Shown here one piece after another: positions 23,644 through 35,500 of a stretch of 64,000 bases of DNA; within the stretch, counting starts at the first letter, position 1; the number at the start of each line of letters is the position of its first letter. Position numbers and translations under genes: made by a program. Source of the DNA: Conus ventricosus (taxonomy: Eukaryota; Mollusca; Gastropoda; Neogastropoda; Conidae); assembly GCA_018398815.1 (NCBI GenBank), contig CM031600.1, positions 55,808,223-55,872,222 on the forward strand, written 5' to 3'. The notes beneath the pieces are model-generated. The model was not told the DNA's origin. It made no database searches and saw only the letters and a program-made list of their open reading frames with translations.

Positions 23644-24562
23644 ACTTCCTTACGAGGAAAAAACGGGATGAAACTTTGACACCAGGGAAAGGCCAGGATA
23701 GGGGAGGGGTGGGTGGGACTCAGAACTGAAACACATGTTGCTTCAAGCACCAGACATGGGTGGAAGAACAGGGAGGGGTGTAAATGGGGTCCAAATGACT
23801 AATCCTACTCCCAATATTTTTTTTTCCTGCCTTCTGGAATTTCTACGCTTCATTCTCAAAAAAAAGAGATAAAAACAGATACCTTAGCTCACTACCATTT
23901 ATTCATCTATGAACGCACAACTATTCCTAGCAGTTAATTAAAAAGTTGTTAACAGCCACCCATAAGTGGACCGCTGGCATGCATGCACCTTCAACCAACA
24001 CACTGTTGAACCTCAGTGAAACAAGTACCTCTATGAGGTGATGCTTTCCTTGGCACAACCTACAATCAAAACACACAAAAAAGTGGATCCAGCTGCTACA
24101 GATCCATCACCACTTATTTCTTGACAAAAAAAACATCTCTCTCTTTCTCTCTCATCGTTGCATTCATTTACACTTGAAACACCACACACTTAACTCTCTC
24201 CATCTGGAGAGTTCTGGTCGCTGTCTGATGTTGGACAGCAGCACCAAATTTGCTCTCGTCCAAATGGACAATATATTGAATTCTGCGAGTGCCATCACCT
24301 TTCTGTGCTTGACAACAGACCAATAACAGATACCCTTTGTAAAGATAAAGCCTTTATACAAGATAGTGCTCGTTCACAGACTAAAAACCAGCTGCTTTCA
24401 GCTCGCTTGTCTGCTGGATGAATTCACTGTCCTGACATTATGGCGAGCTTGGCAGACACTGTGCCTCCTGTGTTTTTGCTTTCCCACTCTCTCGCTGCCG
24501 CTGATGAAAAGGAATGCACGCCTTTAAAGCCATGTTTGGCAACACAGAAAGTCACTTGATTC
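23644..24562. other. Unassigned intergenic sequence
   Basis: No gene or recognisable repeat. It contains short A- and T-runs and a CTCTCTCTTTCTCTCTC tract near 24137-24153. Confidence 0.4.
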
Positions 24563-24576
24563 GGTAGAATTACGGG

Positions 24577-24980
24577 CCGGAATAGCTCAGTTGGTAGAGC
24601 GCCGGACTTGTGATCCTGGGGTTGCGAGTTCGAATTTCGGCGTAGGGGGATTTTTCCCTCGGAGTTAACATTGGTTCTGACTCCATTCCCCATACAGTCC
24701 TTCGAATGAGACTATAAACCGAGGTTCCATGTGTGAACGCACCCACAACATCTTGCACACACGTAAAATCCCATCACCAACTTTCGGAAGAGAAGGCCAG
24801 TTTGGCCGTTGGTATGGATGACACGTTACACATAGCATGCACCTTCCCCGAAGATGGAGTATGGCTGCCTTAATGGCGGGATAAAAAATGGTCATACACA
24901 CAAAATTCCACCGCCTGTCTATACAGGCAGTGTCCGCAAGAGTATCAGCCTGCATACGCAGAAAGAAAGGAAAAAAGAAA
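24577..24980 (+). mobile_element. tRNA-headed SINE, copy 2
   Basis: The head GCCGGAATAGCTCAGTTGG and GAGTTCGAATT are good pol III A and B boxes. They sit within a tRNA-like sequence that lacks a complete foldable acceptor stem, so this is a SINE and not a tRNA gene. A ~270-bp central region is shared with 44642-45163. The 3' end is AGAAAGAAAGGAAAAAAGAAA. An imperfect duplication (GGTAGAATTACGGG at 24563-24576, GGTAGAGTTACAGG at 24981-24994; 12 of 14 identical) marks the insertion. Confidence 0.85.
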
Positions 24981-25009
24981 GGTAGAGTTACAGGCTGCCA
25001 AAGAATGTG

Positions 25010-27030
25010 ATTGCTGTGATGTTTTTATATCTACAAACTTCGATGCCGGAGTCGATATGTTAACACATGGCCTTGTGCTTAGAGGCTATGTAGTACAGGT
25101 GAGAGACAAAAATTCTTTCATGACATGTGATGAGAATGATGAGGATCGAGAACTTGCCATAACAAGAGTAACAACTAGAAACATCCCACTGATTTCCCTA
25201 ATGAAGACATTGTTAATTTTCTCTAAAAGCTGCTAGACTTTAAAGTCTTCTCCCACCTAATGGATGAGAAAGTGTGAGACGAAAATGGATGATTAACTCA
25301 ATGAAAAATGGGCAAAGGCTAATTTACATTAAAACACCAAGCAAGACTTTGCCCATATCAGCAAGGATGGGACCCTTCAACATCTGTTTCACAAAGAGCT
25401 AAAAACAATGGTATGTTTTAACTGACTGGCCACCTCCCACCATGCTAGTGTCCACATAACTGCAGTGAAATGCAAGGTGTTCTTCAAGATGGCATGAGAT
25501 GGGGGATGATCAGTGTGTGTGCCACCCCCCCCCCCCCCCCCCCCCCCTCCCCCCAACCACTGGCAATTGAAACGGTGAAAGGGACACAGACATGCCAGAC
25601 AAACGGCATACGGTGTAAAGCAAACTGGACTTTGTCTTGCGTGCTGGCACTGCCGAGGCTGGTCAACAACACATGTCAACAACACTGAGAAGCACAGTTG
25701 ATCTCTTACACCATCGGCACTCAACAGAACATGATCGCCATTCACATAGTGCAAAATCACCCGCCAAAAATGGCACATGTTTCATTGACCAGCACAAGGA
25801 AAAATAAGCAACACAACTGGGAGATGTTCGGGATGTATTCTGACTCTTGACTAAGAACATACTAATTTGGCACCCCTGATGACGGCCTGGCTTGTCCCAC
25901 AGATGACAATTGATCATTAACGAAAGTAGCGTTAAACCCCCATTATAGTGAACAAGCTATGTTTTGTCTATAAATGTACGAGGAATAAAGAATATGAGGA
26001 AACCTTAAAGTGTATTTAAATCACACACAAAAAAGCATGACATAATTGCACTTCCAAGAAACATGCCTTTCAACAGCAGCAGAAGCTAATATATGGGGAA
26101 CCCCAGTGGGGAGGAAAAATGTTTTATTCACTAGGTAGCAACTGCAGCAAAGGTCAACTAGTTCTTGTATCAAAACAATTGGAATCAAAGCCGCATTACC
26201 TGTACAAAGGTAGCAAATTTTCTTGGCTGAAGTTAATGTGGAAAACAAGAAGCTACTTTTAGCAAACATCTATGCACCCCAAACTGCCACTGAACAGATA
26301 CAGTTCTATCAACATGTTCGCACGATTATTGAAGAATAAACTACACACCACATTAATGTTATTGTTGGAGATTTTAATTCAGTCATTGATAATGAAAACG
26401 ATACCATTACAGGAGAAAAACACAGTGTAAGGGAAGTAGAAGCCTTAAATCAAATGACTAAAGATCTTGGCATGCATATCTAGCAAACACTTCATCCAGA
26501 AGAAAAATATACATGACGTTGCCTGTCCCCCATTCACGGCCGTTTTTTAATGGAAGCAGTCTCTAGCCCAAGATAGAGCAAAGCAAAATCATTCCATCTC
26601 CTTACTCAGACCACAGAGCACTACAAACATCACTGGCATTCCACAAACATTCACAGTTGTCTGTCCTCCTGGAAATTTAGTAACAGTTTACTCAAAGATG
26701 AAGAATATGCAAACATAATAAACAAATTTACTGATCACTTCGTGCAAGAATTCCATCACCTCAATCCACACACAAAGTTGGACTCCTATACAAAATTAAA
26801 GTCAGAGAGCTAACATTAAGCCATTCCAAATACAAACAAAAACTTAGGCATAATACCCATGGAGAATCCTTGAGAAAATTTAACAAGCTGGAAAGACAAA
26901 TCCTAAAAACCCCTAAAGACCAAAAAATCCTAACTTCTATAATTAAACTCTAAAACAGAAATTAACGTAAACTGACTTTCTACAAGTACAACACTGAGTG
27001 CACAAACAAGATCTAGAATGAAATCACATG
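25010..27030 (+). mobile_element. L1/Tx1-like LINE, decayed ORF1 and endonuclease
   Basis: In-order fragments can be read. An ORF1-like piece reads DMLTHGLVLRGYVVQVRD near 25050. A CHTCSQFGHLASHH-like zinc-knuckle area appears near 25420 when frames are joined by eye. Endonuclease fragments include LLANIYAPQTATEQIQFY (26258-26311), VIVGDFNSVIDNENDT near 26360 and GEKHSVREVEALNQMTKDLG, then NSLLKDEEYANIINKFTDHF near 26690. Dense stops throughout. The reverse transcriptase is missing. A poly(C) run sits inside at 25527-25556. The L1/Tx1 assignment rests on the YAPN and GDFN endonuclease motifs. Confidence 0.7.
25527..25556. repeat. Poly(C) run
   Basis: About 22 Cs, then T and CCCCCC. A likely assembly-error and non-B-structure spot. 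Confidence 0.9.
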
Positions 27031-27230
27031 ATTGTTATCACCAAAATGTGTGTCAGCAAGTACTGGTGTGGCTAAAAGGTCAAATATAAACATTCTCTTT
27101 GAAAAAGAACTATTGCTCAGGAATAAGCTTGTACAAAATAGGATGCTATAAGAAAGAGACTGAGACAGACAGAAAGGGAGTGAGACAGAAATAGAGACAG
27201 AGAGAAAGGGAGAGAGAGACAGAGAGACTG

Positions 27231-27282
<52 letters not shown>

Positions 27283-28128
27283 GAATGCATGCTTACAATG
27301 TCCATGAAACAATGAAAACTGAATACTATAAAAAAAAAAAAAAAAAAGGTAACCAAGTGGAAAAGAGAAAGATTGACAATTAGAACAAAAATTTGGGACA
27401 CACACGCACTTGACACATACTGACGGCCAACATCAGACGAAGAAAGGAAAGGGAAGAAATCAAGAAATGGAAGATGACAGATGAAGAGGATCAACGCAAG
27501 CATCCACAACAATAGAAGAAACAAGACAGAAGAAGAAAGAAGAAAAAAAGAAGATGAAAAGAAATCTGCGGCAAGCAACCCACACAAGAAGCAACCTACA
27601 CCTACAGAACCTCACACCAGCGATGCCGGACACTCACCATCACACCAAAAGCCAAATTAACCAAGATAAACAGAAGAGCAACACTCACAACAACAGCATA
27701 ACACTTGCATCATTATTTCACACATCACACACACACACATGCACACACCACCCACTCTCACGCACGTACTGTCGCATGCACGCAGACACACACGCATGCA
27801 CGCACATGCATGCACACGCGCACTGTCACATTAAATCACATGTCATATAATACATCTCAGATTGATCTACCTTCACGGAATGAACCAGTGTCTGATTCCC
27901 TTTATTTAAAAGAAGAAAAAATTTCCATCTGCATCCAACCTAATCAGAGACATACAAACGTACACGTCCGTCTGCGTCTGACCTGTTTGATGTCAAATCT
28001 TGGTTTAAGTCCATTGCATCAGCCCCTTCAATTATGAACAAATGTAATGAAATAATGAGCAAAGGGAAGTGATTCAAACATTCCGTATCATATCATGTGC
28101 TGCTTTGTTTGAGCGAAAAAAAGTGGAA
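27031..28128. other. Low-complexity sequence 3' of CLCC1
   Basis: Holds a (GA)n tract (27143-27282), an A18 run near 27331 and a CA/GCAC-rich tract (27715-27840). Open frames here on both strands are translations of low complexity. No gene seen. Confidence 0.6.
27143..27282. repeat. (GA)n-rich microsatellite
   Basis: Imperfect GAGA/GACAGA repeats, purest at 27234-27280. The long open frames on the minus strand (SLSLSL repeats) are by-products. Confidence 0.9.
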
Positions 28129-28482
28129 GAATGTTGAATTTTGAGTAAATAAAGTTGACAGTAAGGCAAGTGTTTGATGAAATGTCCTAGTCGATGATCT
28201 TCGCCAATGACTCTAAGAATGTGTGAATTTTTGAGTAAATATAAGTGACAGTAAGGCAAGTGTTTGATGAAAGTCTGGTCGATGATTCGCAAATGACCTA
28301 AGAATGTTGTGAATTTTTGAGTAAATAAAGTTGACAGTAAGGCAAGTGTTTGATGAAATGTCCTGGTCGATGATCTTCGCAAATGACTCTAAGAATGTTG
28401 TGAATTTTTGAGTAAATAAAGTTGACAGTAAGGCAAGTGTTTGATGAAATGTCCTAGTCGATGATCTTCGCAAATGACTCTA
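28129..28482 (+). repeat. 91-bp tandem array, about 3.9 copies
   Basis: The unit contains GAGTAAATAAAGTTGACAGT and GGCAAGTGTTTGATGAAATG. Copies 1, 3 and 4 are nearly identical; copy 2 has lost several single bases. It lies 470 bases beyond the CLCC1 stop, possibly beyond or inside its 3' end. Confidence 0.9.
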
Positions 28483-28546
28483 AGACTACGAGAGCCACAA
28501 AACTTCAGACTTGCAGAAAATAGGTTTGACCAAGATAGGTCAAATT

Positions 28547-28552
28547 TTTATT
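28547..28552 (-). terminator. Candidate poly(A) signal of CLCC1
   Basis: AATAAA on the minus strand, about 400 bases after the stop codon. It is the nearest good hexamer that I see; not confirmed by transcripts. Confidence 0.4.
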
Positions 28553-28948
28553 ACCACTTGATCACAAATGTGTTGAACTGACCTGTCAGACAAGAAGTAT
28601 TGATGAAGTGATTAATGACCTGTTTAGGCCCTATGTATTAAGGAGCCATGAGCTGCGGGATTATTCCAACAAAATGAAAATCAAGTATGTTATTGGAAAA
28701 TCTTATTTCTGAAACTGTGTGTCCACCTGACATGCCAATGTTGAATCATAACAGTTAGTGTAAAGCAATTCCAATTTTCCAACTGAACTGCCAAAATAAA
28801 CCAGGCTGGACGGTCACTCAGCCAGTCACTAAGTAATGGCTGAAAGGGTTAACTTTAGTACACACACAGTCACCCAAACAAAACCAAAACCCCGTTTCAC
28901 ACCGCCAATCACAGATGCAGTCATCTCATTCATACAAACAAACAGCAG

Positions 28949-29551
28949 TTACTGTAAGCCCTCCGCCAAAGATACTGGTTTTGCTCTGTCAGCATCTCCA
29001 CTTTGTCCGACTTCCACTGCCCCAAGTGTTTCAGGGACTCTTTGCCTGCATCCTATGTCTACAGGTGGAGGTGGCTCACAGACATCAGGGACGGCCCGGT
29101 CAAATGAAAGGGTGCTGCAATCAACCTCGTAGTTGTATTCTGATTGTACCTCGGCTGGAACCATTCTTTCAACAGCAGTCCTACTTGTTTGAACAGTTTT
29201 GGTAAGAGTCATGTCACATGGGTCATCCCCATCTTCAAACACAGCTGTTTGCCCAACATCTGTCCTCAACGTTTCTTCTCCCTGTATGGGCTGACGATTT
29301 CCTTTAGAAGCAAGCTCCTCTGGATTTGCCACAGGTCTGAGTGGATGTTGTCTACATCTTGTTGTGTTTGTTGCAACCCCTTCCCTGGCCTTAGCAACAG
29401 GTGCAATAGCTGAAGCAGCGCTCGGTGTATCCAGAGGCATAGAACCCACAGTGTCACACACCTGAGGAGAAGGCTGATGTGTAGTGTCTGTGTTCCTGAT
29501 GGCTGCCTGGAGATGACTGATTGTTTCCTTCAATGCTTTTATCTCATGTTC
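28949..29551 (-). CDS. CLCC1: CLCC1 coding exon 7 (cytoplasmic tail)
   Basis: 200 codons plus stop after a CTGTTTCAG acceptor. It starts with a short coiled coil (EHEIKALKETISHLQAAI), then a polar, Pro/Thr/Glu-rich tail likely to be disordered. Assigned to this gene by phase, distance and lack of another candidate. The tail itself shows little recognisable similarity to the human one, so confidence is lower than for the membrane exons. Confidence 0.7.
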   Translation of the reverse strand, partial: EHEIKALKETISHLQAAIRNTDTTHQPSPQVCDTVGSMPLDTPSAASAIAPVAKAREGVATNTTRCRQHPLRPVANPEELASKGNRQPIQGEETLRTDVGQTAVFEDGDDPCDMTLTKTVQTSRTAVERMVPAEVQSEYNYEVDCSTLSFDRAVPDVCEPPPPVDIGCRQRVPETLGAVEVGQSGDADRAKPVSLAEGLQ

Positions 29552-32500
29552 CTGAAACAGACAATATAGCACCGTGTAAGAAAACTGAACAGGTACAGGC
29601 TGAACCAGGTAAAGTTTTAGGCAGGGGTGAATTACATGTGATGTGAAACATGTGCAAATATGAGAGTTTAACCAGGCAAATATTGTTGCAGCTGCTTTAT
29701 CATCAGTGTTATACATCCTAAAACTGTGCAGAGGTAACATACTCCTGTCTCCATGCATACATATGGTGTTCATACCTCCTACGGAAAAGAAAAATCATGG
29801 GGCACGGAAGTACAATGAACCTTGGTCTGCGAGTCCCATAACCCGGAACAAGAGCAATAAGCATCATTCATCATTATGCCCATCGCTCCGAGCAATAAGC
29901 ATGATAACTCCAAATTTATGAAGAAAAGACTTCCCTTGTAATGTTGAGTAAGAAAACCCACACTAACATGCCATGTAGTATTTTCACTGATAATGGTTAT
30001 GATGAGGAGAAGCTTGACAATCAGAGAGCAGTGTAAACTTTTGTTCTCATACTTCTTAGTGTAAACACAGCACATATTCATACCTTGACACTTATGGGTA
30101 TGTGTTAATACCTTTTAACTGAAATTTCAATCTGTGACTTCCAGCAGCCAGAGATACTATACCTCTGATTTTATGTGAAGTAGAACACTGTTTATTAGAC
30201 TGTATCTAGCACACAATGGATGTCTAGTCATAACAATCTTGCAAAGTTCTGTGATACTAATATCACAACAATCACTTCCACACTTTTAATTCTCACATTA
30301 CTTAGTCTTTTATGGTGAAAAATTCTGAAGCAGGAACTTGTATATGTTCCTTTCACATGTAAATCTGAGAGATGCCCTTATGGTCATATAAACCTGTATA
30401 AACCTGTACAATTTCACAAACTGAAAACAAACAAACAAAAAAAGATTAAAACAAGAAACAAATTTTTATAACAAATCAAGACAACTGGCATCATCATAAT
30501 CATTCTGAGGCTGAGAGTCTCACCAGCTGAAAAGTTTCCCCGTTTCCCGAAGGTAACAATTCAAAATACTGTTGCTTTAGAGTTCTTCCATGGTTTTATT
30601 GTCTTTTATTCAAGCTATATGATGACTCATGAGTGCTCATAAGTAACAGCTAATAGCTTTCCTGCCTGTACACCAGTACCTCATGTTCAAGCAAATTCAG
30701 AATGAAAACGCTATGACTACTTCGGCTGTTCGGATGATCCCTGGAGTCTTTTAGCCAGGGTACGACAACAACAACAACAACAACTAAGAGTTGAGAGGAA
30801 GATAAACCAAGAGCATGTGAATACTTAACACAACTGGATACTGTGTCCCATTCTAATAAACAATGCTCATGACTTGCTAGTGTACCTTTTTTTCTTTCCT
30901 CATTTTGTCAGACCAGACCGGCCAGCATGGCAGAGAATATGGTGTATATATTAAAGGGACATGGTGAAGTCCTGGATGAACAAGGTCAAAGAATGGACTG
31001 ATCACGGGCACCTCTACCTTGATGCAGATACTGAGAATATTCCAGACGGCCCAAGCATCCATCATGGCAGCCTGATGACGAATCGAAATCACTGAAAGAG
31101 GTGTGTTAGATGCACATCAAACCTCAAAGTTCAATCACTAGTAGTTACCCATCTGACAACTAAACCTGTTGATCCAGCTAACTGTTGTTGAGAAATATAC
31201 CATCTTGTGAATACACAGACATCCCACCTGTCTCTGCCAAATTTCATTTTGTTTGTGGACATCAGATAGGTACGTCTCAATCCCCCATCCACTTTCCGTT
31301 CCAATGCTTGTGGCAGTGCATATTTCTGTTACTTTTTTTCCCGCTTTCAGTTTCCTCAAGAGGTTAGCAATGCTTGCTAAAACATGCACATACACTTTAT
31401 GTTATTAAACTAGTTAAATACTCACTCTGTTGGAATGAGAGGGCTCTATTGAAAGAAGCCAAGGAATTCGAAGCCTGTAGCCACAGATCAACAAGAGGAT
31501 CAGCGTGAAAAAGGTGCACACAATCATGACAGAAATAAACTGCCACTGGACCGGCAAATCCTTCACCAAGGCACGGAGGAACTCACTAATTTCTGTTCCT
31601 ACTGTGCGCAATGGTTTCAGCATTGTTTGCACCACTGCCACTGCCAAAGCCTAAAAAATCAAACAAACAAAAAGAAACAAATTATATCCCACACACAGAA
31701 AAATAATATCAATCTAGTTTTACTGTTATCATGATCATAATCACGATCAATGTTCTTTTGTTGCTGTTTGTGTTGGAACTGCTAGTGAATGAACTGTGCC
31801 TGACTGTGTACAGGAAAGAGAATGAACAGCAAGAAATCAAAGCCTCAGTCTGCACAAAAATTGAACACACACCACACACAGAGAGAAATACTCCTCCTCC
31901 TTCCCCTCAAAAACAAACCAAACCGAAACAAAACCCTAAAAAAGAACAAATGGAGATTAAATAACAAATGGGTACGTATACTCAAACAGCAAAAACGAAT
32001 GGACTTTAACTAACGAATGGGTATATACACTCAAACAGCAAAAAACAAAGAACGAATGGAGATTAACTAACAAATGGGTATATACACCCAAACAGCAAAA
32101 ATAAAGAACAAATGAAGATTAACTAATAAATGGGTATATATACACTCAAACAGCAAAAAAAAAAAAAAGAACAAAGGGAGATTAAGTAACAAAGGGGTAT
32201 ATATACACTCAAACAGCAAAAAAGAAGAAGAACAAATGGAGATTAACTAACAAATGGGTATATACACTCAAACAGCAAAAAAAAAGAAGAACAAATGGAG
32301 ATTAACTAACAAATGGGTATATACACTCAAACAGCAAAAAAAAAAGAACAAATGGAGATTAACTAACAAATGGGTATATACACTCAAACAGCAAAAAAAA
32401 AGAAGAACAAATGGAGATTAACTAACAAATGGGTATATACACTCAAACAGCAAAATAAAAAGAACAAATGGAGATTAACTAACAAATGGGTATATACACT

Positions 32501-35500
32501 CAAACAGCAAAAAAAAAAGAACAAATGGAGATTAACTAACAAATGGGTATATACACCCAAACAGCAAGCAGGATCCAGCACAGCAGAGAGCAGCTGTCCT
32601 AATGTGAACTGTATGGAAACAGCCAACTTTACACATAAACACTACACTGCAAGAAAGTTGAAATTGAAATACAATGGAGTACTGGAATCTAAACTTCACA
32701 CAGGCGACCGACCTTATCAGATTTTGTGGGGACTAATGCAAGCCAATCTGTATGATGAAAAAATTACATAAAGTAAGATATAATTCAAAATACTATTCAC
32801 AATGAATAACAAGATGAAAAGCATATAAACGTACTCCCAGTTTATCCTGAATACGCGTGAAATATTCCATAAAGAGGAAAAACTGTCTTGGCCTGGTGTA
32901 ACCGTTAGTAATGGCAATTCTAGTAAACATCGGCCATCATCTGTGACCTATAATGAACATACTTACAAATTTTCAGAAAGATCGGCCAGGTACTTTCTGA
33001 TATTTTCCATAAAGAAGAAAACCATTATGGGCCATTAGTAACGGCTATAATGGTAAACTCAAACATCAGGCATCTTCCGTGACCCATAATGAACACACCT
33101 ACAAATTTTCAGAAAGATCGGCCACATACTTACTAAGATATTCCATAAAAAAAGAACCGTTATGGGCCGTTATAGCCGTTAGTAACGACATAATGGTAAA
33201 CTAAAACATCTGGCATCATCCGGCCCCATAATGAACATGCCTACAAATTTTCAGAAAGATCAGCCAAGTACTTTCTGAGAATTTCCATAAGGAAGAAAAA
33301 CCGTTAGGGGCCACTATAGCCGTTAGTAACTGCTATAACAGTAAACTAAAACGTCGGGCATCATCCGTGACCCATAATGAACATACCTACAAATTTTCAG
33401 AAAGATCAGCCAAGTACTTTCTGACACATTCCATTAAAAAAAGGTAACCCATCTGGGGCCGTTATAGCCGTTATTAACTGCTATAACAGTAAACTAAAAC
33501 ATTGGGTATCATCTGTGACCCATAATGAACATATCTACAAATTTTCAGAAAGATCCACAGAGTGCTTTCTCAGATATTCCATAAAGAAGAAAAACCGTTA
33601 CAGGCCGTTATAGCCATTAGTAATGGCTATAACGGTTAACTGAAACATCGGGCATCATCCGTAACCCATAGTGAGCACACCTGCTAATTTTCACAAAGAT
33701 CGGCCACGTACTTTCTGAGATATTCCATAAAGAAGAAAACTGTTACAGGCTGTTACAGCCGTCAGTAACGGCTATAACGGTAAACTAAAACGTCAGGCAT
33801 TATTTGTGACCCATAATGAACATACCTACAAATTTTCAGAAACATCGGCCAAGTACTTTCTGAGATATTCCACAAAGAAGAAAAACCATTACAGGCCGTT
33901 AGTAACGGCTATAACGGTAAACTAAAACACCAGGCATCATCCGTGACCCATAATGAATAGACCTGCTAATTTTCACAAAGTTCGGCCAAATACTTTCTGA
34001 GATATTCCATGAAGAAGAAAAACCATTACAGCCGTTAGTAACGGCTATAACGGTAAACTAAAACATCGGGCATTATTTGTGACCCATAATGAACATACCT
34101 ACAAATTTTCAGAAAGATCAGCCAAGTACTTTCTGAGATATTCCATGAAGAAGAAAAACTGTTACAGGCTGTTACAGCCATTAGTAAGGCTATAACGGTA
34201 AATAAAACATCGGGCATCATCCGTGACCCATAATGAAATACCTGCTAATTTTCACAAAGATCATTAAGTACTTTCTGAGATATTCCATAAAGAAGAAAAA
34301 CTGTTACAGGCTGTTACAGCCGTTAGTAACAGCTGTAACGGTAAACTGAAACATCGGGCATCATCCGTGACCCATAATGTACATACCTGCTAATTTTCAC
34401 AAAGATTGGCCAAGTACTTTCTGAGATATTCCATGAAAAAGAAAAACCATTACAGCCGCTAGTAACTGCTATAACGGTTAAAACATCGGGCATTATTTGT
34501 GACCCATAATGAACATACCGACAAATTTTCAGAAAGATCGGCCAAGTACTTTCTGAGATATTCCACAAAGAAGAAAAACCATTACAGGCCGTTAGTAACG
34601 GCTATAACAGTAAACTAAAACATCAGGCATCATCCGTGACCCATAATGAACATACCTGCTAATTTTCACAAAGATCAGCCAAGTACTTTCTGAGATATTC
34701 CATAAAGAAGAAAAACCGTTAGAAACGGCTATAACGGTGAAATAACACATAGGGCATCATCTTTGGCCCATAATGAACATACCTACAAATTTTCAGAAAG
34801 ATCAGCCCAGTAGTTTTGTCTGGAGCAAATGGAACACATTTTGACCACGGACGGACACACACACACACACACACAGACAGCATTTCTCTGTTCCCATTCT
34901 AAAGTACTCCCTGCTCTATAAGAACTGGGAGTACAAAAAGCAATGTGTATGTGTAAAGTGGAGATTACATAAAACTCTTATATTGTTGTATACATGCAGT
35001 TCAATAGAGGCACATCATAGTGACTCGCATAAATATACTACATTAACGTCAGATCCCATACACACAAAATCACACACACACAAAAATATTGAAACAATTC
35101 AAATATTATCCACAAAATAGGCAAAAGACAGATGGAGAAAATGTGATTTACCCGAGACATGGCTGGAACACAAATCACATGCACACACTTTCTCCTCATA
35201 CAAGGCGTTTTCCTATACGATGTTTGGAATTTTCAGTTTGATAGATAATTTTTCAAAGAACTGCTTTTTATATGAAAAGGAAGCGTAAGAACATGTTTTC
35301 CAAATGAAGTTACGCATGCATTTTCTTCTTTTCTTTGGTGTAAGTGTTCCAGCCATGTCAAAGATGATGTTGCACATTTGATAGATGAGAAAAATATATT
35401 AGAAATTAACACGAACACTTCTTCTTCACTTCTTCTTCAGTTTCTGGATTAAAAAGACTCTTTTTAGCTATTCATCTAAAACTGAGCAATGAGCTACAAG

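Noticed and set aside
24577..24650. Genuine tRNA gene
   Set aside because: Only the A and B boxes and part of the arms fit. The acceptor stem does not close, and the sequence continues into a SINE body shared with two other copies.
27013..27587. Leu/Ser-rich proteins on the minus strand
   Set aside because: They are translations of (GA)n and A-rich low-complexity sequence.
28129..28482. CRISPR-like array
   Set aside because: The 91-bp units are contiguous tandem copies without unique spacers, in an animal genome.
30877..31092. Extra CLCC1 exon between exons 6 and 7
   Set aside because: AG and GT sites exist, but the phase-0 reading from the better acceptor starts with TGA, and there is no similarity to the family. 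An optional exon cannot be fully excluded.
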